The translations under genes and the position numbers were made by a program. A DNA stretch of 64,000 nt from an uncultured Bartonella sp. (GTDB lineage: Bacteria > Pseudomonadota > Alphaproteobacteria > Rhizobiales > Rhizobiaceae), in the NCBI GenBank assembly GCA_946478665.1, contig CAMLCZ010000008.1, positions 1 through 64,000 on the forward strand. Direction: 5' to 3'. The notes beneath the pieces were generated by a model, which was not told the origin of the DNA, ran no database searches, and saw only the letters and a program-made list of their open reading frames with translations. Below, one piece after another: positions 58,837-64,000 of this stretch. The stretch's first letter is position 1. Every line of letters starts with the position of its first letter.

Positions 58837-58995
58837 TTAATGTTGTTCTACCGATAAACCATTTTCGTTGAGTTTCATTTCAACACCAGATGGTTTCAAA
58901 TCCTGTTTTGCTTCCTTTTTATATGTGTAATATCCCAACGCAACAACAACAACAATCAGCGCTCCGATAATAACACAAAGAACATTTCTATCCAT
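58837..58995 (-). CDS. 52-residue single-span membrane micro-protein
   Basis: Too short for routine calling but well supported. The ATG at 58993-58995 has GGGAGC seven bases upstream. The product starts MDRNVLCVIIGALIVVVVAL, one clear membrane span, followed by GYYTYKKEAKQDLKPSGVEM and a charged tail ending ENGLSVEQH. A diverged copy with silent and conservative changes exists at 57918-58076, which shows the frame was under coding constraint. A terminator follows. It is the first gene of a tandemly duplicated module with a multi-pass membrane protein. Confidence 0.75.
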   Translation of the reverse strand: MDRNVLCVIIGALIVVVVALGYYTYKKEAKQDLKPSGVEMKLNENGLSVEQH

Positions 58996-59166
58996 TAAAT
59001 TGCTCCCTGCTTATTTTACTAAAGGGGAATATGGAGCACTCTTTGTTATTTCAAGAGCTGCTGTTTGCCAGCTTGTATCCTTGCAGTTGACCTGTCGATA
59101 AGCAAACAAAGCCGACAACAGACAAGAAGATGGTCTGTTGTCTTTATTTCAGCCTCTTTTCTTTAT

Positions 59167-62103
59167 TTAATGCGCTTCATCCCAATTTTTGGCTGCTCGT
59201 GCATCAACTTTTAACGGAACGGATAAGGACACCGCCGGCATTGTTGCATTTTCCATAACGTTTTTAACAACGCTAATTGTTTTCTCGACTTCCTGTTCAG
59301 GCACTTCAAATATTAATTCGTCATGCACTTGTAACAGCATTTTGGCTGAAAGTTTTTCGCTGTTTAATGCTGCATCCATTTTAATCATAGCACGCCGTAT
59401 AATATCGGCGGCCGCCCCTTGAATAGGGGCATTTATTGCGGCACGCTCATTAAAGGCGCGAATTTGCGGATTTGACGCATTAATCTCTGGGTAATGCGCC
59501 CGTCTGCCAAAAATTGTTTCGACATAGCCATGTTCATGCGCAAATGCCTTGGTTTTTTCCATATAATCCTTAATGCCTGGGAAACGTTCAAAATAGGTGC
59601 GGATATATTGCCCAGCTTCTTCACGCGAAATCCCTAGCTGATTGGCAAGTCCAAATGCAGAAATACCATATATAATGCCAAAATTGATAGCTTTAGCCCG
59701 TCTTCTGACTTCAGAAGGCATACCTTCAACAGGGACACCAAACATTTCCGATGCTGTCATTGCATGAATATCAAGCCCATGGGCAAATGCATCTTTTAAC
59801 GCCTTAATGTCAGCAACATGAGCCAGAACACGCAATTCAATTTGGCTATAATCTGCTGAAATTAGCATATTACCTGGGCCTGCAATAAAAGCAGCGCGGA
59901 TTTTGCGTCCTTCAGGTGTTCTAACAGGTATATTTTGCAAATTTGGCTCTGATGACGCCAACCGCCCCGTTGATGTCGCTGCCATGGAATAATTGGTATG
60001 AACTCTTCCCGTACGTGGTAAAATATAATTGGGTAGTGCATCTGTATAGGTAGATTTTAGCTTGGTTAATTGGCGCCAATCGACAATCTTGCGCGGTAGC
60101 TCATGGCCTTCCGCCGCCAAATCCTCTAAAACCTGTGCAGATGTTGACCATTGACCTGTTTTGGTTTTCGAGCCACCCGGTAAACCCATTTTACCAAATA
60201 AAATTTCACCCAATTGCTTTGGCGAACCAATATTGAATTTTTCACCGGCCAGCGTGTAAATTTCATCTTCAATGGCTGCTGCTGATTGTGCCAACTCGCC
60301 AGACAAACGCGATAATAACTGTCGGTCAACCAAAATACCGCGTTCTTCCATTCGCGCAAGAACGTCAACCAATGGCCGCTCCAAACGTTCATAAACGCGG
60401 CTAATACCTTGTGCTATGAGTTGAGGTTTTAAAACTTGCCATAAGCGGAGTGTAACATCGGCATCTTCAGCCGCATAGGCAGTTGCTTGTGCGAGATCCA
60501 CACTGGCAAAACTTGTTGACGCTTTTCCGCTACCAACGACATCTTTATACGCTATTGGTTTATGACCTAACCAACGCTCTGACAGAGCATCCATACCATG
60601 CGTCAAAGTACCGGCATCAAGCACATAAGATAATAGCATTGTATCATCAAACGATTGGATAGTAATGCCATGCTGCTTCATGACCAACCAATCATATTTC
60701 ATATTTTGCGCTATTTTTAGAATAGCTGGATTTTCTAGAACTGGCTGCAAAAGAGCCAAAGCCACCTTAATCGGAATTTGCCCTTCAACGTGTCCGCCCC
60801 CCAATAAATCTTGCGTACCGGCTACGTGATTAAGTGGGACATAAGCCGCTTTGCCAGCCTGCAGGGCGATGGAAAAACCGACCAGCTCCGCCTGCATTGG
60901 ATCAAGTGACGTTGTTTCTGTATCAAAAGCAAAAAAGCCCTGATCCACCGCCAAATCAAGCCAATGTTTCAGTTCTTTCTCGTCAGTTATGGTTTGATAT
61001 GCTGATACATCTATTTTCTGCGCCAATGCTTCTGTTTTACGCTTTTCAGCAAGTTTTTGTGGCGTATCTATTTGGTCTGTTGTGTGCGAATCCGCATCTT
61101 GCTTTTCTTGCTGCGGAATACCATCAACATCCGATCCTGTGTCCAGATCTGGACCATGGGCTTCTTCACCCCATTCAACCTCAAGATTTGTCGGCTGAAT
61201 AGCACTGGCATCACAATCGGTTGCATCTGCAACACGACGGGTGAGTGTGTTAAATTCCATGGCCTTGAGAAAACCGACAAGCTGCGGCCCATTTGTAGGC
61301 TCCAACAACAATCCATCCAGCCCGATTTCTAATGGTACATCCGTTTTTAATGTAACAAGCTCTCGGGCGATTTTTGTTTGGTCGGCATAGGCCTTGATAT
61401 TTTCGCGTCGCTTTTGTTGTTTTATATCATCAACATGCGCAAGTAGATTATCCAAGCTCCCAAACTCTTCAATCAATTGCGCTGCTGTTTTCGGGCCGAT
61501 ACCTGGAACACCGGGTACATTATCTGTTGAATCGCCAGTCAATGATTGCAGATCAATCATTTTTTCAGGCGGCACACCCCATTTTTCAATAACTTCGGCA
61601 ATTCCAATCGGCCGATCTTTCATGCTGTCATACATACCCACCTGATCGGTTACCAACTGCATAAGATCTTTATCGGACGAAATTATTGTCGTTTTTGCAC
61701 CATGCTGGCTCGCAAGAAAAGCGTAAGTGGCAATAATATCGTCGGCCTCGTAGCCTTCTTTTTCAATGCAAGGAACATTGAACGCCCGCGTGGCCTGCCG
61801 AATGAGGCTGAATTGCGGAATAAGATCTTCTGGTGGAGAGGGACGGTTTGCTTTATAGTCTGGATAGATTTTTTTTCTGAATGTATCAGAAGAATAATCG
61901 AAAATAACAGCAAAATGTGTTGGCACGACGCCGACAGCAGTGTCGCGTGCATCACAAAGGAGCTTCCACAACATATTGCAGAATCCGGCCAAGGCTCCGA
62001 CTGGCAAGCCATCTTTTTTACGCGTCAATGGTGGTAGAGCATGGTATGCTCGGAAAATGTAACTTGATCCATCGACCAAAAATAGGTGATCATTTTTCTG
62101 CAT
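59167..62103 (-). CDS. polA: DNA polymerase I
   Basis: Replication and repair polymerase with three domains in 978 residues. The 5'-3' exonuclease is N-terminal (MQKNDHLFLVDGSSYIFRAY, ISSDKDLMQLVTD, GDSTDNVPGVPGIGPKTA). The 3'-5' exonuclease has an intact DxE in FFAFDTETTSLDPMQAELVG, unlike polymerases that lost proofreading. The C-terminal polymerase has ISADYSQIELRVLAHVADI (motif A), RRRAKAINFGIIYGISAFGL (motif B) and LLQVHDELIFEVPE (motif C). A Gln/Asp-rich linker of about 60 residues separates the exonucleases. The ATG at 62103 has AGGATTG upstream; the frame runs to 62145. Confidence 0.97.
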   Translation of the reverse strand: MQKNDHLFLVDGSSYIFRAYHALPPLTRKKDGLPVGALAGFCNMLWKLLCDARDTAVGVVPTHFAVIFDYSSDTFRKKIYPDYKANRPSPPEDLIPQFSLIRQATRAFNVPCIEKEGYEADDIIATYAFLASQHGAKTTIISSDKDLMQLVTDQVGMYDSMKDRPIGIAEVIEKWGVPPEKMIDLQSLTGDSTDNVPGVPGIGPKTAAQLIEEFGSLDNLLAHVDDIKQQKRRENIKAYADQTKIARELVTLKTDVPLEIGLDGLLLEPTNGPQLVGFLKAMEFNTLTRRVADATDCDASAIQPTNLEVEWGEEAHGPDLDTGSDVDGIPQQEKQDADSHTTDQIDTPQKLAEKRKTEALAQKIDVSAYQTITDEKELKHWLDLAVDQGFFAFDTETTSLDPMQAELVGFSIALQAGKAAYVPLNHVAGTQDLLGGGHVEGQIPIKVALALLQPVLENPAILKIAQNMKYDWLVMKQHGITIQSFDDTMLLSYVLDAGTLTHGMDALSERWLGHKPIAYKDVVGSGKASTSFASVDLAQATAYAAEDADVTLRLWQVLKPQLIAQGISRVYERLERPLVDVLARMEERGILVDRQLLSRLSGELAQSAAAIEDEIYTLAGEKFNIGSPKQLGEILFGKMGLPGGSKTKTGQWSTSAQVLEDLAAEGHELPRKIVDWRQLTKLKSTYTDALPNYILPRTGRVHTNYSMAATSTGRLASSEPNLQNIPVRTPEGRKIRAAFIAGPGNMLISADYSQIELRVLAHVADIKALKDAFAHGLDIHAMTASEMFGVPVEGMPSEVRRRAKAINFGIIYGISAFGLANQLGISREEAGQYIRTYFERFPGIKDYMEKTKAFAHEHGYVETIFGRRAHYPEINASNPQIRAFNERAAINAPIQGAAADIIRRAMIKMDAALNSEKLSAKMLLQVHDELIFEVPEQEVEKTISVVKNVMENATMPAVSLSVPLKVDARAAKNWDEAH

Positions 62104-62248
62104 CGTCAATCCTGAAAGCCGAATCTTTAAACTTGTAGGTAACAAACTTAACTATTTTTTTGTGTTTGCGCTTATTTATTTATATTTTTGCAGCTTTGTT
62201 AAAAAATATTAATGTTGTTGCCCTTGAAATGCCATCTTTAAATTCTTT

Positions 62249-62254
62249 TATATA
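62249..62254 (+). promoter_or_regulatory. Promoter of the sRNA candidate beside polA
   Basis: TATATA at 62249-62254 with TTGAAA at 62224-62229, spaced 19 bases (18 with TTATAT at 62248). The start would fall near 62262. Confidence 0.45.
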
Positions 62255-62261
62255 ACCCGTC

Positions 62262-62404
62262 GGCGAAAAGTCGATATCTCCGGTTGTTGGCTTTGTCCCC
62301 TGCCATATCCGGATGCAGCAGCCTCCTTTCCCTCTCCAGGCTGTTGCAAAGTGCAGTGATAAGACCGTTGTGGCATCCCCCTCTCCACAACGGTCTATTT
62401 TTTT
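62262..62404 (+). ncRNA. Candidate trans-acting sRNA with C-rich loops, divergent from polA
   Basis: About 140 nt. Hairpin 1: TGCAGCAGCCT (from 62314) and AGGCTGTTGCA (to 62348), 11 bp with one G-T pair, and a loop CCTTTCCCTCTCC. Hairpin 2 is a terminator with a perfect 12-bp stem, and its loop is CATCCCCCTCT. CCUCC-like loops are the hallmark of alphaproteobacterial sRNAs that pair with Shine-Dalgarno sequences. The place next to polA recalls the alpha-r7 (Smr7C) family of Sinorhizobium, which I remember as polA-adjacent. The sequence is not coding. Confidence 0.6.
62362..62404 (+). terminator. Intrinsic terminator of the sRNA candidate
   Basis: AGACCGTTGTGG (62362-62373) and CCACAACGGTCT (62385-62396) form a perfect 12-bp stem, followed by A and seven T. 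Confidence 0.93.
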
Positions 62405-62605
62405 GGCTCTCATTCAAGCAAGTTTTTTACGCTGGCCAGTTTATTCCATCCCAGTTTATTCCATCATTGTCTTTTTATACGTTTTTCTATCGTTTTTTCT
62501 TTCAATTTCTTGGCATCATTTTTTAAAAAACTTATAAAAAACGGTTTTCCTTTCTTATTCTTTTTAGCCTCTTTGTAATAACGAGAATCTGTATTAGAAT
62601 AAGTT

Positions 62606-62625
62606 GTTCAACAATATTATTGAAC
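62606..62625. promoter_or_regulatory. Inverted repeat upstream of the amino-acid ABC transporter genes
   Basis: GTTCAA-N8-TTGAAC lies 43 bp before the binding-protein start, in an AT-rich promoter region. It could be a repressor site; no regulator is identified. Confidence 0.4.
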
Positions 62626-62668
62626 TAAAAATAAAAATTAATGACTTAAAAATAAGTAGGGGAATACC

Positions 62669-63505
62669 ATGAAATTTTTAGCAAAAAACTACATAAAAAC
62701 AGGGATATACTTTTGTTTTGGTTTTCTTTTTCTAAGTTTTCAGGCTTCTGCTGAATTGCTGGAAAAAGGGAAACTTTCCATTGGTTCCGATTTGACTTAT
62801 CCACCCTATGCTTACATGAGCGACAATAAACCAGCCGGCTTCGATGTGGAATTTTCACAGTTGCTTGCAAAACAAATGGAGTTACAACCGAATTTTGTAG
62901 ATACCCGTTTTTCCAGTCTAATTACTGGAATTAGGTCGTTCAAATTCGACATTATTGCCTCAGCTATGTTCATTTCAGAAGAACGAAGCAAAGTCCTCGA
63001 TTTTATTCCTTATATAAAAACGGGCAATTCGATGATGGTTTTGAAGGAGTCTTCCTTCCAACCTGAAACAGAAAATGACTTATGCGGTAAAACAGTAGGC
63101 TCTATCCGCGGCGGTGCATGGGTTCCATCTCTGCGCGCGCTCTCAACCAGCTATTGCAGTAAAAATGGCAAAGCTCAGTTGACTGTCAACGAATATGATA
63201 CGGATCCACAAGTCACACAGGCATTACGCTTAGGTACCATTGATGTGCAAATGTCTGATGCCAGCGTGATTGCAAGTGTCATGGAGCGGTTTCCTGGCCA
63301 ATTTCAGGTAACAAGCCATGAATTGATTTATCCGGTACTCATCGGAATTGGCGTTGGCAAAAACAATAAAGATATCAGCAAGCAAATTTCACAGGCTTTC
63401 GAGGCTATCCGGCAAAATGGAAGCTATGCCAAATTACTGGAAAAATATCACTTTTTTGCCCCTGATAAGAACGATATTGATGCTGCCATCAACAAGCTGA
63501 AATAA
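62669..63505 (+). CDS. Polar amino-acid ABC transporter substrate-binding protein
   Basis: A 278-residue periplasmic binding protein of the SBP_bac_3 family. The signal peptide spans about 27 residues (TGIYFCFGFLFLSFQASA). The mature protein has the family opening KLSIGSDLTYPPYAYMSDNK, then PAGFDVEFSQLLAKQM, with MFISEERSKVLDFIPYI and the hinge region VGSIRGGAWVPSLRA. AGGGGAATACC precedes the ATG. Residues that set specificity are not readable here; the family covers cationic, polar and branched amino acids. The permease gene follows after 23 bp. Confidence 0.92.
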   Translation: MKFLAKNYIKTGIYFCFGFLFLSFQASAELLEKGKLSIGSDLTYPPYAYMSDNKPAGFDVEFSQLLAKQMELQPNFVDTRFSSLITGIRSFKFDIIASAMFISEERSKVLDFIPYIKTGNSMMVLKESSFQPETENDLCGKTVGSIRGGAWVPSLRALSTSYCSKNGKAQLTVNEYDTDPQVTQALRLGTIDVQMSDASVIASVMERFPGQFQVTSHELIYPVLIGIGVGKNNKDISKQISQAFEAIRQNGSYAKLLEKYHFFAPDKNDIDAAINKLK

Positions 63506-63528
63506 ATCTGGCAAAGTGGAATGATACT

Positions 63529-64000
63529 ATGGCGTTCGATTGGTATTATACATTCGGCCTGCTTGTGGATTCAAATTTCTGGTTTGCAACATTATTGGTC
63601 ATTGAACTGAGCGTTATGAGTTGGCTTATAGCGGCGACTATTGGCTTTATTCTTGCTCAGGCAAAATTGTCCGATAAAACATTTATTTCACTAGCGGCCA
63701 GTGGTTATATCTGGTTTTTTCGCAGTTTACCCTTATTGGTTCTGCTAATATTTGTATCCTGCCTACCACAGATATTTCCTTCAACGCGCACGATACTATC
63801 AAGCGCGTTCATTACTGGGCTCATTTCGCTTGTACTAAGCGAAGCGGCATATATGGCAGAAATCCACCGTGGGGGGCTGATATCGGTCCCCCCTGGACAA
63901 ACTGAAGCGGCAAAGTCGCTTGGCATTAAATTTTTCGGATTACAAAGACTGATTATTGTTCCGCAAGCATTAAAAATATCTATGCCGACTTTGGCAAATG
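63529..64000 (+). CDS. Polar amino-acid ABC transporter permease (partial, cut by window edge)
   Basis: The first 157 codons of a HisM/GlnP-type permease, starting MAFDWYYTFGLLVDSNFWFA at 63529 with GTGGA upstream. Membrane spans are visible at ATLLVIELSVMSWLIAATIG, YIWFFRSLPLLVLLIFVSCL and SAFITGLISLVLSEAAYMAE. The EAA coupling segment is SEAAYMAEIHRGGLISVPPG followed by QTEAAKSLGI. The frame is open to the end of the window. It completes the membrane part of the importer begun at 62669; the ATPase gene is presumably beyond the edge. Confidence 0.92.
   Translation, partial: MAFDWYYTFGLLVDSNFWFATLLVIELSVMSWLIAATIGFILAQAKLSDKTFISLAASGYIWFFRSLPLLVLLIFVSCLPQIFPSTRTILSSAFITGLISLVLSEAAYMAEIHRGGLISVPPGQTEAAKSLGIKFFGLQRLIIVPQALKISMPTLAN

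Larger units (their letters stand above)
57719..59010. repeat. Tandem duplication with a period of about 919 bp
   Basis: About 240 bp (57855-58090 and 58775-59010) are roughly 94 percent identical by eye, including a stretch of about 105 identical bases covering the terminator and the 3' part of the micro-ORF. The adjoining spacer and the membrane genes are homologous but far more diverged. Confidence 0.85.

Overview
The window is chromosomal DNA of an AT-rich alphaproteobacterium of the order Hyphomicrobiales (Rhizobiales), most like the Bartonellaceae/Brucellaceae branch. The evidence is the gene order rdgB-rph/hrcA, argH-lptM-lysA, the small membrane gene fused to xerD, an OtpR-like regulator followed by a CrpO-like cyclic-nucleotide protein, and a tRNA-Arg(CCU) gene interrupted by a group I intron. 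Species cannot be read from the sequence. No phage, IS element, CRISPR array or rRNA was seen. Most of the window is single-copy housekeeping DNA with unusually long AT-rich intergenic stretches.

Layout. 0-7.3 kb: LOG-family hydrolase, dapD, lepA, an EamA transporter, a HAD nucleotidase and argB. 7.7-10.8 kb: a LysR regulator divergent from two aldo/keto reductase genes that share a 764-bp identical core. 10.9-17.2 kb: an XRE/IrrE-type metabolic regulator, then a catabolic unit read on the minus strand (KdgT-type permease, DUF1537 acid-sugar kinase, PdxA2-type dehydrogenase, DeoR repressor). The unit is probably for D-threonate or a related four-carbon acid and has a cluster of TGCGCAAT octamers upstream. 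17.8-26.4 kb: hemW-rdgB-rph divergent from hrcA, and then grpE. An ABC transporter of the NitT/SsuABC type and a somewhat divergent hemC sit between hrcA and grpE, which are usually neighbours. 27-31.3 kb: a SPOR-tailed D,D-carboxypeptidase, a highly structured non-coding locus, the intron-bearing tRNA-Arg, aroB and aroK. 31.4-34.4 kb: small membrane protein, xerD, accA. 34.4-40.9 kb: two parS-like palindromes, a DUF4145 protein with a 9-bp-repeat tail, an L,D-transpeptidase, the otpR/crpO-like pair, a methyltransferase, a lipoprotein, cysK and a DUF305 protein. 41.4-56.8 kb: TIGR02302 membrane protein, lysA, lptM, argH, tlpA, YaiI and YihY family genes, a cobalamin adenosyltransferase, an MFS carrier, a 2-hydroxyacid dehydrogenase, an SH3 protein, a FAH hydrolase, a LysE exporter and argG. 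57-59 kb: an unrecognised tandemly duplicated module, each copy a micro-ORF plus a multi-pass membrane protein; one micro-ORF has lost its start codon. 59.1-64 kb: polA, a candidate sRNA with C-rich loops, and the start of a polar amino-acid ABC transporter cut by the window edge.

Functionally the window has much amino-acid biosynthesis (argB, argG, argH, dapD, lysA, cysK, aroB, aroK), envelope maintenance (dacA, L,D-transpeptidase, lptM, TIGR02302) and nutrient uptake. The parts least explained by known families are the duplicated micro-ORF/membrane module at 57-59 kb, the structured RNA locus at 28.6-28.95 kb and the sRNA candidate beside polA.
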